A stretch of DNA of 64,000 nt from Desulfovibrio inopinatus DSM 10711 (GTDB lineage: Bacteria; Desulfobacterota; Desulfovibrionia; Desulfovibrionales; Desulfovibrionaceae). Where the stretch lies: contig NZ_KE386878.1 of assembly GCF_000429305.1 (NCBI RefSeq), positions 62,001 to 126,000 on the forward strand, given 5' to 3'. Shown here piece after piece: positions 25,889-34,881 of this stretch. The position numbers were made by a program, and so were the translations under genes. How positions within the stretch are numbered: the stretch's first letter is position 1; every line of letters begins with the position of its first letter. A model generated the notes under the pieces. That model searched no databases and was not told where the DNA came from. It was given only the letters and a program-made list of their open reading frames with translations.

Positions 25889-28885
25889 ATGGGGATATAT
25901 TTCGATAAAACTGACCAGCGACTGTTGGAAGTCATTAATGAGGTTCTCGACAGGAGAATCGATCATGCCCAATTTCGGACACTGCTCACTCCCTATCTGA
26001 AGCCGCACGGAATTAAGGAGTTGGCTGCCGTACCAGGTATCCGTATAGCCTATGCCATCACCCACCTGATCGGATCTCTCGAGTCACGGCAGGCTCAGAA
26101 CCGGCTGACCGCGCTTGCAGCCCTCAAAGACGAGATGTTAACCGCCGCGCGCGTCAATATGCGTAACAACAGGGCGAGAGTCTTGATCCAGATTGTCAAG
26201 GAGTTGGTTCGCGCTCGGGGCGATCATACGGCCCAACTGAAGCTCGCCCACGATTTTAATATGGTCGCAGGTGGAAAAACGCATTTTTTGCGCAAGCAGC
26301 TCAAGAAGTACCACCTGCTTGAAATGCCCGAAGAATGGAACCAGATTACCTTTGACGATCGCGTGCATGACGCCAACAGCAAAGGCCGAAAGTCCGCCAC
26401 ACATCTGATTATGGACGCTTGGATTAAAGGTATCAAGGAACTGCGCGTGGTCTATTATGACGTTCTGGATCGCGGGGTAGCGGTGGAGTTACTTAGCGCA
26501 GCACGCATTATGGGGATTCGCGTACGTATCGGCATCGAATATCGGGCCGTATTCCGGGGTCGGTTTGTTAATATTATTTGGGATCCAGTCGTACTACGGG
26601 ACGAATCGGACATTGACGATTTTTTCAATAATCCCGAAACGCTGGAGCTGATGAATCAGGGACAAAAAGCTCAGGAATATCGCATACGTTATATCAAAGA
26701 TGTGATCAAAATTTTTAATGAGGTGCACCGGGCATCCATCTACCAGGAACTCGGTATTGAACTCCCGCCCGTGAGCGCCGAAGGGTTGCAGCGGAACGTT
26801 GTCGCGGGCCAGCCGTCGCTTCTGCACCTTGGTAAATACATTCATGAGATGGCTCTCCCCCTTTTTCGGGAGCGCATGGTTGATCTGACAACACCCTATG
26901 CCGAGGCCGGATACGACCAGAAAGCTGAAATCGCCATGCTCGTGGAATCGTTGAATGCCTTTGACGCAGATACTATCATTGAGCGTTACCTTGCACCCGA
27001 GGCCAATCCTGGTCTGCGTAACCCAGACCTGCCGTATTTAACGGAGGATGTGCCTCAGCTTTTATGCATCGGCCCTGCAGAACTGACGGCCCGCTTAAAA
27101 CAGGCTCTTGGCGGAAGCCGTTTGAGCCTCATTTTGTCCGATTTGCAATTAGAAGATGTCGTTGAAATAGTCTATGATTGCAAAGGTGCTATTACAGATT
27201 TCGAACTCTTCAATCTCAAAAATATCACAGCGGAGCAGGTTCGTTGCCGCAAGCCCATCTGCATGTTTCAACAGGCGATCAACGAGCAGAACACGTTTGC
27301 CTTTAAGCAAATTATCCTCGACTGTATGGAGGCTATCCGCTGTTCGGACAATGCTTCTTCCACGGATAGGCTCGCGCACTATACGGACATCCTTAACCAC
27401 TTCGAAAAGCTTAGCGTTTTCTATAAACACTCCAGAATACGTACGCTGGTCGGCAGCGGTTCAACGGGCATTTCGTCTCGCACTCCGGGGATGGGCTTTG
27501 CTGTTGTCATGACGTTATCTCCTCGTTCCCAGCGCGATCTACGTAAACGAAAGTACGCCTGGCGTATTCCTCTCGTCGCCACAGTCGCGCAAACTGTGGA
27601 ATTTATGCCCCCAGCACGCGGCAAGGGACATCTCGACGCGTTACTCCAAAAGGCCAGTCGTATGCGGCTGCTTCGCCACCTTTTGTGCTCCAAGATTGAA
27701 GGCTGGCACATGGCGGGCTTTCAAGTCGATGATTCCTGCGCCAGTGAGGTCGCCAGTCTCGGCGGGATAAGAGAAGAGGTGGACAACGGACTCAGGATTT
27801 ATAGCGAGGAAGAAAAATCCGATAGTCGGCTTGAACTACGTTATCTTAACTCCACACTCGTCAATTGGATTAAAGTCGTGGTCGGTTTTGTGCCTGCTTT
27901 TTTAACCTTTTTCTTAACCAAAGAGTGGTGGGTGTTAGCCTATTGTGGAGGTCTCCTTTGGTTCGGTATCACCTGCGTCAGGAATATCATTCAATCTGTA
28001 CTCGGGGGTGGGGGCTTTGCTCGTTCCAAGTATCTACGTTGGAACGAATATGTGAGCTGGAACAGGATTTCCGATTCGCTCTTGTATACGGGGTTTTCCG
28101 TGCCACTTCTGGACTACTTCTGCAAAAATCTCCTCCTTAAGCAGGGACTTGACATCACGACGACCACGGCTCCGATGTTGCTCTACGCGATCATGGCCAT
28201 AGTAAACGGAGCCTATATCTCCGGACACAATATTTTTCGTGGACTCCCTAAGGAGATCGTGGCGGGCAACTTCTTCCGCAGTGTCTTTTCCATCCCGGTG
28301 GCCATTGCCTTCAACTGGGCTTTGAGTATCCTTCTGGTTACGCTCGGCGTGACAGGCATCGACATGGTGCTCCAAACGTGGGCAGCGGTCATTTCCAAGT
28401 TTGCCTCTGATTTTGTGGCCGGGCTGATCGAAGGGCTTTCGGACAGAAAGCATAACATAGCTATGCGTCAGTGGGACTATGCAAACAAAATTAAGCAGGT
28501 CTTCGAAACATACACGAAACTTGAGATCCTCTTTCCAACCATCCGCATTGTAGACGCTATGAAAAATCCGGCAGAGTTCTGCGCAATTTTGCGCACACGG
28601 GACGAAAACTATATTCATATCCTCATGGTCAATGCTCTGGATCTCTTGTATTTTAAAATGTATCAGCCCCGGGCGTCCGAAGCTTTTCTCCAAGTCATCA
28701 AAACGATGTCGCACGACGAAAAGGACATCCTTTATTCCTCGCAGCTCATTCTCGACGAAGAACGGGATATTGCACGGCTTTTTGTTGATGGCCTCGTGGG
28801 GCAGGACTTCACCCGGCCGCTCACCTGTTATCTCCTCAACTACCGTACATATCTCGAAGAGCTTAAGGAGATTTTCTCTGTCTAG
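25889..28885 (+). CDS. Large membrane protein with degenerate PHP-like domain, unknown function
   Basis: 998 residues. Soluble N-terminal two-thirds, then about six membrane segments between roughly 655 and 850 and a soluble helical C-terminus. Residues about 152-222 look like the start of a PHP phosphoesterase: FDDRVHDANSKGRKSA, then YYDVLDRG, then GIRVRIGIEYRA. The first His of the HxH motif is Arg, and the TDHD-like segment is YYDV, so catalysis is doubtful. I know no family that joins this to such a membrane domain. It begins 122 nt after the Yip1-type gene and is likely the last gene of unit C. Confidence 0.7.
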   Translation: MGIYFDKTDQRLLEVINEVLDRRIDHAQFRTLLTPYLKPHGIKELAAVPGIRIAYAITHLIGSLESRQAQNRLTALAALKDEMLTAARVNMRNNRARVLIQIVKELVRARGDHTAQLKLAHDFNMVAGGKTHFLRKQLKKYHLLEMPEEWNQITFDDRVHDANSKGRKSATHLIMDAWIKGIKELRVVYYDVLDRGVAVELLSAARIMGIRVRIGIEYRAVFRGRFVNIIWDPVVLRDESDIDDFFNNPETLELMNQGQKAQEYRIRYIKDVIKIFNEVHRASIYQELGIELPPVSAEGLQRNVVAGQPSLLHLGKYIHEMALPLFRERMVDLTTPYAEAGYDQKAEIAMLVESLNAFDADTIIERYLAPEANPGLRNPDLPYLTEDVPQLLCIGPAELTARLKQALGGSRLSLILSDLQLEDVVEIVYDCKGAITDFELFNLKNITAEQVRCRKPICMFQQAINEQNTFAFKQIILDCMEAIRCSDNASSTDRLAHYTDILNHFEKLSVFYKHSRIRTLVGSGSTGISSRTPGMGFAVVMTLSPRSQRDLRKRKYAWRIPLVATVAQTVEFMPPARGKGHLDALLQKASRMRLLRHLLCSKIEGWHMAGFQVDDSCASEVASLGGIREEVDNGLRIYSEEEKSDSRLELRYLNSTLVNWIKVVVGFVPAFLTFFLTKEWWVLAYCGGLLWFGITCVRNIIQSVLGGGGFARSKYLRWNEYVSWNRISDSLLYTGFSVPLLDYFCKNLLLKQGLDITTTTAPMLLYAIMAIVNGAYISGHNIFRGLPKEIVAGNFFRSVFSIPVAIAFNWALSILLVTLGVTGIDMVLQTWAAVISKFASDFVAGLIEGLSDRKHNIAMRQWDYANKIKQVFETYTKLEILFPTIRIVDAMKNPAEFCAILRTRDENYIHILMVNALDLLYFKMYQPRASEAFLQVIKTMSHDEKDILYSSQLILDEERDIARLFVDGLVGQDFTRPLTCYLLNYRTYLEELKEIFSV

Positions 28886-28980
28886 TGGTTCTATATTGAG
28901 TCCATAGCTTCTACTGGGTCTAAATGGTTAGTTCTTCCTCAAAGACGGGGGCAGGGGCGAAAATCGTTTTGTTGCATAAT

Positions 28981-29020
28981 AAAAAAGGTTGCATCGGTTT
29001 CATATACCGTTGCAACCTTT
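28981..29020 (-). terminator. Terminator of tRNA-Leu
   Basis: Read on the minus strand: AAAGGTTGCA and TGCAACC flank an inner CGGT/ACCG pairing, followed by a T run. It lies immediately 3' of the tRNA gene. Confidence 0.75.
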
Positions 29021-29027
29021 CGAAAAG

Positions 29028-29114
29028 TGGTACCCGCGGCCGGATTTGAACCGGCACAGCCTTGCGGCCGAGGGATTTTAAGTCCCTTGTGTCTACCAAT
29101 TCCACCACGCGGGC
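29028..29114 (-). tRNA. tRNA-Leu (anticodon UAA)
   Basis: 87 nt including an encoded CCA (29028-29030). Acceptor stem GCCCGCG/CGCGGGT with one G-U pair, anticodon stem AGGGA/TCCCT with loop CTTAAAA, T-arm GGTTCAAATCC, and a long class-II variable arm as expected for leucine tRNA. It reads leucine UUA/UUG codons. Confidence 0.95.
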
Positions 29115-29125
29115 ACGAATCGGTT

Positions 29126-29155
29126 CTATTAGCCGGAATATGGTGCCTCAGTCAA
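29126..29155 (-). promoter_or_regulatory. Sigma-70-type promoter of tRNA-Leu
   Basis: On the minus strand TTGACT (29150-29155) and TAATAG (29126-29131) are separated by 18 bp. Transcription would start a few bases before the tRNA 5' end at 29114. It overlaps the leader of the divergent phosphoesterase gene. Confidence 0.5.
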
Positions 29156-29210
29156 CTTTATTGTTCATGTTTGCTGGCGTTCAGTGTGGCTTATTGATAT
29201 AGCCCCCTCC

Positions 29211-30524
29211 ATGAGTTCGATACGAAAACGATGTGTAGTCCTGGGGTTGGATGGCGTTGCCTTGACCATGGCCAAGAATTTGGCCGCAACGGGGAAATGT
29301 CCGAATCTTGGCCGTATTGCTGAAAAGGCTGTGGCCATGGATGCAGAGCTTCCGGAATTGTCTCCGGTCAATTGGACGTCGTTTGCCACGGCTGCCGGTC
29401 CCGCAGAGCATGGGGTATATGGGTTTACCGCCATCCATCCCGGTTCATACGCCATGTCCATCACCGACAGCACCGCTGTCGCCTGCCAAACGATTTTTGA
29501 TCGGCTTGGTCATGCCGGATTGGTCTCCAAAGTGATCAATTTGCCGCATGCCTATCCGGCCCACAAAATCAACGGTGTCATGGTGGCCGGGTTTGTTGCG
29601 CCGGACTTGTCGCGCGCAATATATCCACCACCATTGTTTGGACCGCTTCGCGACATTGGATATAAAATTGAAGCCGATACCACGCGGGGTGCCGACGCTC
29701 CGGAATATTTGTTCGATCAACTCCGAGCGACGTTGGCCGGGCGACGGGCTGCCTTGAGAATGTTTTGGCCGGACCTTGATTTTGATCTGTTTGTTTTCGT
29801 CTTGACCGAAACCGATCGCCTCTTTCATTTTTTTCATCCAGCTATCACGAATCCCAATCATCTTCTTCATACAGATTGTCTCGACCTGTTGGCTGAGTGG
29901 GATCTCCTCGTTGGGGAAGTGCTGGATCGATATGACGCCTTGCCCGAACCCAAACGGCTTATTGTCATGGCTGACCACGGATTTGCCGACCTTAAAGTCG
30001 AAGTAGATCTCAATGCCTGGTTGGCTTCTGTCGGTTTGCTCAAGCTGACCGGTGAGCCCGGAGAGTGGAATTCTGAACGTATCGGTCATCCCACGGCCGC
30101 GTTTGCTCTTGATCCGGGACGTATCTACATGCACATCAAAGAACGGTATGCCCGCGGGGTGTTTCACGAGCACGTCGGACTTGAACATGCCGCCGCCATT
30201 CGTGATGCCCTGCTTGAGATGGAATATGAAGGTAAGCCCATTTTTGAAGCTATCCATTTGAAAACCGAGTTGTATTTCGGTCCGTTGGCCAAGTACGCTC
30301 CTCAGATTGTTTGCGTACCCAATCCCGGTTTCTGCCTGACCGGCAAGTTTGATCGCACCGAAGTGTTTGGTCATTTTAATCGTCATGGCGTTCATACTGC
30401 CCACGATGCTCTGTATTATGATTCCACAGGGTATGCTGCTCCACGAGTACGGGATGCTGGTCGAGCCGTCCTTGACTTTTTCGACATCCCCAGAAACAAC
30501 CAGCCCCATGCCAATCGACTTTGA
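29211..30524 (+). CDS. Alkaline-phosphatase-superfamily phosphodiesterase/nucleotide pyrophosphatase-type protein
   Basis: 437 residues from the ATG at 29211. Type I phosphodiesterase fold: metal site VLGLDGV near the N-terminus, nucleophile region NWTSFATAAGPAEHGVYGF, and the distal metal ligands in VMADHGF. Enzymes of this group cleave phosphodiester or pyrophosphate bonds of nucleotides and other metabolites; the substrate is not evident. There is no signal peptide, so it is cytoplasmic. The last 17 nt overlap the helicase gene, suggesting translational coupling. Confidence 0.8.
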   Translation: MSSIRKRCVVLGLDGVALTMAKNLAATGKCPNLGRIAEKAVAMDAELPELSPVNWTSFATAAGPAEHGVYGFTAIHPGSYAMSITDSTAVACQTIFDRLGHAGLVSKVINLPHAYPAHKINGVMVAGFVAPDLSRAIYPPPLFGPLRDIGYKIEADTTRGADAPEYLFDQLRATLAGRRAALRMFWPDLDFDLFVFVLTETDRLFHFFHPAITNPNHLLHTDCLDLLAEWDLLVGEVLDRYDALPEPKRLIVMADHGFADLKVEVDLNAWLASVGLLKLTGEPGEWNSERIGHPTAAFALDPGRIYMHIKERYARGVFHEHVGLEHAAAIRDALLEMEYEGKPIFEAIHLKTELYFGPLAKYAPQIVCVPNPGFCLTGKFDRTEVFGHFNRHGVHTAHDALYYDSTGYAAPRVRDAGRAVLDFFDIPRNNQPHANRL

Positions 30525-32658
30525 ACACGATCTCAACCCGGCCCAACGTGAGGCCGTGGAAACCACGCAAGGACCAGTCCTTGTCATTGCCGGAGCCGGC
30601 AGTGGCAAAACCCGAACCGTGGTCTACCGTCTGGCCCGGCTTGTCCATATGGGCGTGCCTCCGGAGAACATTCTTCTACTGACCTTCACCCGTAAGGCCG
30701 CACAGGAAATGCTCGACCGAGCAGCGCGATTGCTTGGTGGAAGCGGGCAGGACGGGCACCGCTCCCGGTTGTCACTGGTCGCGGGGGGAACGTTTCACTC
30801 CTTTGCCTTCTCTCTTTTACGACAACATGCCGCCGCCGTCGGATTTTCCGGCGGCGTCTCCATGCTTGATCGAGCAGACTCCGAAGACGTCCTTGGATTA
30901 TTGCGCACGAATCTCGGTATTGCCAAATCCGACAAGAGTTTTCCCAAACGTTCGGCCGTCATGGGGCTCATCAGCAAGTCACGGAACAAGGAAACAGCAT
31001 TGTCCGATATCTTGGACCGCGAAGCATTCCATTTGGCGCCGCATGCTGAAAATCTCACCCGGCTTGCTGACGGGTATACCGCATATAAACGGGAACACGG
31101 CCTGCTCGATTACGACGATTTGCTGTTTTATCTCGAAAAATTACTCGTCGAACATCCTGATTTACGGGATTATCTGCGGATGCGGTATTCCTACATCATG
31201 GTGGATGAATACCAGGATACGAACCTTGTTCAGGCCCGTACCGTGCAGCATTTGGCCGGGGAAGGGGGCAACATCATGGCGGTGGGGGATGATGCGCAGT
31301 CCATTTACGCTTTTCGCGGAGCGAATGTGGAAAACATCCTTCGATTTCCAAACCGATTTCCCGGAGCCAAGGTCATTCGGCTCGAAGAGAACTACCGGTC
31401 CACGCAACCGATTCTTGATTTGACCAATTCTGTTCTGGAGCATGCCGAACGTAAGTTTGAAAAGCATCTCTTTACCAAGCGCAAAACCGGCCCCAAGCCT
31501 GAAATCTTTCGAACCTATTCCGACATGACCCAGGCGCGACTTGTCGTGGCCAAAGTCGTGGAGCAAGCTAAGAAGTATCCGCTCCACGAAATTGCTGTTC
31601 TGTTTCGCGCTGGGTATATGTCGTTTCCCTTGGAAGTCGAGCTGAATAAAATAGGCATTGCCTATCAGAAGTTTGGCGGCATCAAGTTTTCCGAAGCGGC
31701 TCATGTGAAAGATGCCCTGGCGTACTTACGCGTGGCTCATAACCCCGATGACGTCCCTGGATGGAGGCGGATTCTTTCCTATATCAAAGGGGTGGGGCCG
31801 AAAACTGCAGAAAAGATATTTCAAGCGATCAAGACCAATGATGACCAGGCGTTATCACGTTATACCAAGAAAAACGAAGAATTGGCTGAACTCATCTATT
31901 TCGTGAAATCGCTCAACGGCATGGATTCTCCCAAGGATCTCCTCGATAAAGTCATTCAATTTTATTTGCCGCTACTCAAACAATCGTTTCCCGATGACTA
32001 TCCGCGTCGTGAGGCTGGGCTTGAACAGCTTTATCAAATTGCGGCCGATTATTCCGGGCTCGATATTTTTCTTGCTGAACTTGTGCTTGAAAATCCCGAG
32101 GACGATCGCAAGAAAGCCCGTGAAGACACGTTGTGTTTGTCTACGGTCCATTCGGCCAAGGGGCTTGAGTGGTCTGCTGTCTGCATTATTGATCTCGTGG
32201 ATGACCGCTTTCCTTCGCGGCATGCGTTGGTGAAATCCGAAGATCTCGAAGAAGAGCGCCGGTTACTGTATGTCGCGGCAACGCGTGCTCGTGAGTATCT
32301 TGGCCTGTTTGTCCCGAAAACGGTGTATCAACGACAAAACGCGAGCCATGTGCCGGTCATGCCGAGTCTCTTTTTACGTGAACTTGATCAGCATCTCTAT
32401 GTTGAGCACAACGAGAATCGGATGGGTGGTGTTGATGTCCAGGCTCCACCACCTGTTCCTGAGCCTCTGTCGCGACCGCAGGAATCCGTTTCACCGAAAC
32501 GCTTGGGTGCATCGGGCAATACCGGGTATTGCCGCCACAAGATTTTCGGTCGCGGCAAAATTGTTGAAGATATCGGCAACAACAAGTATCGCGTCAATTT
32601 TCCCGGTTTTGGTCTCAAAGTGATTGTTGGTGACTATTTGACCATGGAAGAAAGCTGA
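30508..32658 (+). CDS. UvrD/PcrA-type superfamily 1A DNA helicase
   Basis: 716 residues from the ATG at 30508, where the homologous LNPAQREAVET begins. SF1A motifs: Walker A GAGSGKTRT, DEYQDTN (Walker B), GDDAQSIYAFRGA (III), LEENYRST (IV), TVHSAKGLEW (V) and LYVAATRA (VI). The C-terminal FGRGKIVED segment resembles the PcrA Tudor-like domain that contacts RNA polymerase. It translocates 3'-5' on single-stranded DNA in repair or replication-conflict resolution. At 716 residues it is on the long side of the usual range. The exact paralogue (UvrD, PcrA or Rep) is not resolved. Confidence 0.9.
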   Translation: MPIDFEHDLNPAQREAVETTQGPVLVIAGAGSGKTRTVVYRLARLVHMGVPPENILLLTFTRKAAQEMLDRAARLLGGSGQDGHRSRLSLVAGGTFHSFAFSLLRQHAAAVGFSGGVSMLDRADSEDVLGLLRTNLGIAKSDKSFPKRSAVMGLISKSRNKETALSDILDREAFHLAPHAENLTRLADGYTAYKREHGLLDYDDLLFYLEKLLVEHPDLRDYLRMRYSYIMVDEYQDTNLVQARTVQHLAGEGGNIMAVGDDAQSIYAFRGANVENILRFPNRFPGAKVIRLEENYRSTQPILDLTNSVLEHAERKFEKHLFTKRKTGPKPEIFRTYSDMTQARLVVAKVVEQAKKYPLHEIAVLFRAGYMSFPLEVELNKIGIAYQKFGGIKFSEAAHVKDALAYLRVAHNPDDVPGWRRILSYIKGVGPKTAEKIFQAIKTNDDQALSRYTKKNEELAELIYFVKSLNGMDSPKDLLDKVIQFYLPLLKQSFPDDYPRREAGLEQLYQIAADYSGLDIFLAELVLENPEDDRKKAREDTLCLSTVHSAKGLEWSAVCIIDLVDDRFPSRHALVKSEDLEEERRLLYVAATRAREYLGLFVPKTVYQRQNASHVPVMPSLFLRELDQHLYVEHNENRMGGVDVQAPPPVPEPLSRPQESVSPKRLGASGNTGYCRHKIFGRGKIVEDIGNNKYRVNFPGFGLKVIVGDYLTMEES

Positions 32659-32686
32659 TTCGGCATTGCAACCAGAGGGAGGCTCC

Positions 32687-32851
32687 ATGTTGCTCAGTGA
32701 AAGTGAAGCGAAATTTAAATTCTGTCCCTACCTCAAGACATCCGACGACAAGCTCAAGTTTTGTCAAACCAGCCAGTGCATGATGTGGCGTGTCGTTAAA
32801 GACAAAGGCTACTGTGGTCTCGCCGGTGTGCCGGCTGGGGCTGGTGAGTAA
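32687..32851 (+). CDS. Small four-cysteine protein, unrecognised
   Basis: 54 residues, ATG at 32687 with GAGGGAGG upstream and 28 nt after the helicase stop. Cysteines at 13, 26, 31 and 43 (FCPYL, FCQTSQC, GYCGL) could bind zinc or an iron-sulfur cluster. I do not recognise the family. Co-transcription with the helicase is likely because the next strong hairpin lies after it. Confidence 0.65.
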   Translation: MLLSESEAKFKFCPYLKTSDDKLKFCQTSQCMMWRVVKDKGYCGLAGVPAGAGE

Positions 32852-32944
32852 GTAGGGTGGAAAGCGAGACCCCTTCACCTCTTTGTAACAGTGGATGTAT
32901 TGGATAATAGGGTAAATGTTGTCGTCTGCATTTCACGATAAAGC

Positions 32945-32970
32945 GAGGAAGAGAGATCGCTCTCTTCCTC
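32945..32970. terminator. Bidirectional terminator
   Basis: A perfect 11-bp stem (GAGGAAGAGAG / CTCTCTTCCTC) with a 4-nt loop is followed by TTTCATTT. It sits between the convergent helicase/small-protein unit and treZ. Confidence 0.75.
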
Positions 32971-32978
32971 TTTCATTT

Positions 32979-34820
32979 CTATTTCTTCTCTCCATGATAT
33001 AACACCATGCTTCGACTGGGCAATGTGATGCCGTCGGCGATGATGTTGGGGGCCTGGGCTGAAGGCCCGCTCCACACCGGGTCGGCAGAGTCGAGAATTT
33101 TAATGGCATTGCTCGTCGGGCTCAAGCTGGCGGCATCAATGATTTGTTCCTGCGTGGAAAAATTGAACAGCCCCAGTGTTGAGGCGAGTTCGTTTTGCCG
33201 GACCACGGCAAGGACGTTTTTACCGCGAAGTGCGGTGACCTCCAGTCCATTTTTTTGCGGCCAGCTCAGCGTTGAAAGCGCACGCCGTAATTGCAACAGG
33301 CGCTTGTAGAATTCCAGCAGAATTGCGTGGTTGCCCGTACATGTCTTGGACCAATCGAGCTTCGAATCGATAAACGTCGATTCGGCCTGTGGATCAATCG
33401 GTGTGCCTTTCCATTTGAATGATTTGAACTCGCGTGCTCGTCCTTTTCGAACGGCTTCGATGAGACGATCATCCGTATGGCTCACGAAATAATGGAAGGG
33501 GTGATCTTCTCCGAATTCTTCGCCCATAAACAGCATCGGGATACATGGCGTTACCAGAAGAAGGCCGGCAGCAAGCTTGAGGCTTTCGAAACCAACCAAC
33601 CCCGCCAAACGTTCTCCACCGATTCGATTGCCGACTTGGTCGTGTGTCTGGATTGAATTCACAAACGCTGTGGCCGGTGATTCCCGGCAAGGGGCTCCAA
33701 CGGCATGGTCGCGTGATGGAGCGTATTCTCCCTGGTAGGAAAACCCGTCACGAACTGCCGTCCCGAGATGATCGATGCTCCCGAAGTCCATATAATAGCC
33801 GTTTCGTTCACCAGTGAGCAGTGTATGCACGCTGTGGTGAAAATCATCACTCCACGTTGCATCCATACCGAGTCCATGCGTATCGAGCGGGGATGTCAGT
33901 CGAGGGTCATTCAAATTGGATTCGGCAATAAGATACGGCGAGAATCCACAGGCTTTGCCGTACGATGAGACGACTTGGGCGAGTTCCTGCAGAATGTGAA
34001 TGGGCTGCTGGTCATAAATAGCGTGCACGGCATCCAGACGGAGACCATCAATGTGATAGAGTCCCAACCAATGGAGAGCATTTTGCAGGAAGAAGTTTCT
34101 CACCCCATCCGACCCCGCGCCGTCAAAATTGAGCGCGTCTCCCCATGGTGTGTGGTAGTGATTGGTGAAGTATGGCCCGAAGTCGCGCAGATAGTTTCCT
34201 TCCGGTCCAAGGTGATTGTAGACCACGTCCATGATAACGGCCATTCCTCGACTATGACAGGCGTCAACGAATGCTTTGAGCGCGTCAGGGCCTCCATAGG
34301 CCTGATGAACGCTGTACGGAAAGACGCCATCGTATCCCCAATTACGCTCACCGGGAAAGGCCGCCACCGGCATAATTTCCACGGCTGATACCCCAAGCTC
34401 CACAAGGTAGTCGATTTTTAACATGGCTGCGGCAAATGTGCCTTCAGGCGTGAATGTGCCGACATGCAGTTCATAAATCACCAGAGCACCGAACGGTGGT
34501 GGCGTATAGCCATGATCGGTCCAGCGAAACGCGTCATGGTCCACCACGGTTGACGGGCCATGGACGCTTTCGGATTGGAAATGCGATACCGGGTCAGGCC
34601 GACGGATATCGCCATTGAGTACAAACTGATATCGATTGCCTGCTTTCACATCATCAACACGAAGACGATATAATCCACGACCTATTGCATCCATGGGCAA
34701 CCGACGGGGTGTCGAATCAAGCAGTTCGAGTTCCACAGACTTGGGCTTGGGAGCCCATACCGTAAATTCATAGGCTGTATCATCAATGCGGCGATGTCCA
34801 ACATGTGCGTTCTGTTCCAT
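32979..34820 (-). CDS. treZ: Malto-oligosyltrehalose trehalohydrolase
   Basis: 613 residues. GH13 enzyme releasing trehalose from maltooligosyl-trehalose. An N-terminal CBM48/E-set domain (about 1-90, EFTVWAPKPKSVELELLD) precedes the (beta/alpha)8 barrel with YELHVGTFTPEGTF, NWGYDGVFPY, VVYNHLGPEGNY and the nucleophile region GLRLDAVHAI. The partner TreY (maltooligosyl-trehalose synthase) is not in this window. It lies downstream of the TreS-maltokinase fusion gene with a gap of about 60 nt, so it is probably co-transcribed. Confidence 0.9.
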   Translation of the reverse strand: MEQNAHVGHRRIDDTAYEFTVWAPKPKSVELELLDSTPRRLPMDAIGRGLYRLRVDDVKAGNRYQFVLNGDIRRPDPVSHFQSESVHGPSTVVDHDAFRWTDHGYTPPPFGALVIYELHVGTFTPEGTFAAAMLKIDYLVELGVSAVEIMPVAAFPGERNWGYDGVFPYSVHQAYGGPDALKAFVDACHSRGMAVIMDVVYNHLGPEGNYLRDFGPYFTNHYHTPWGDALNFDGAGSDGVRNFFLQNALHWLGLYHIDGLRLDAVHAIYDQQPIHILQELAQVVSSYGKACGFSPYLIAESNLNDPRLTSPLDTHGLGMDATWSDDFHHSVHTLLTGERNGYYMDFGSIDHLGTAVRDGFSYQGEYAPSRDHAVGAPCRESPATAFVNSIQTHDQVGNRIGGERLAGLVGFESLKLAAGLLLVTPCIPMLFMGEEFGEDHPFHYFVSHTDDRLIEAVRKGRAREFKSFKWKGTPIDPQAESTFIDSKLDWSKTCTGNHAILLEFYKRLLQLRRALSTLSWPQKNGLEVTALRGKNVLAVVRQNELASTLGLFNFSTQEQIIDAASLSPTSNAIKILDSADPVWSGPSAQAPNIIADGITLPSRSMVLYHGEKK

Positions 34821-34881
34821 TACGATAGCCTTTCATTCATGGTGTCGTAGCGAGGTCTTTTTACGTACGTTCTCAACATGA

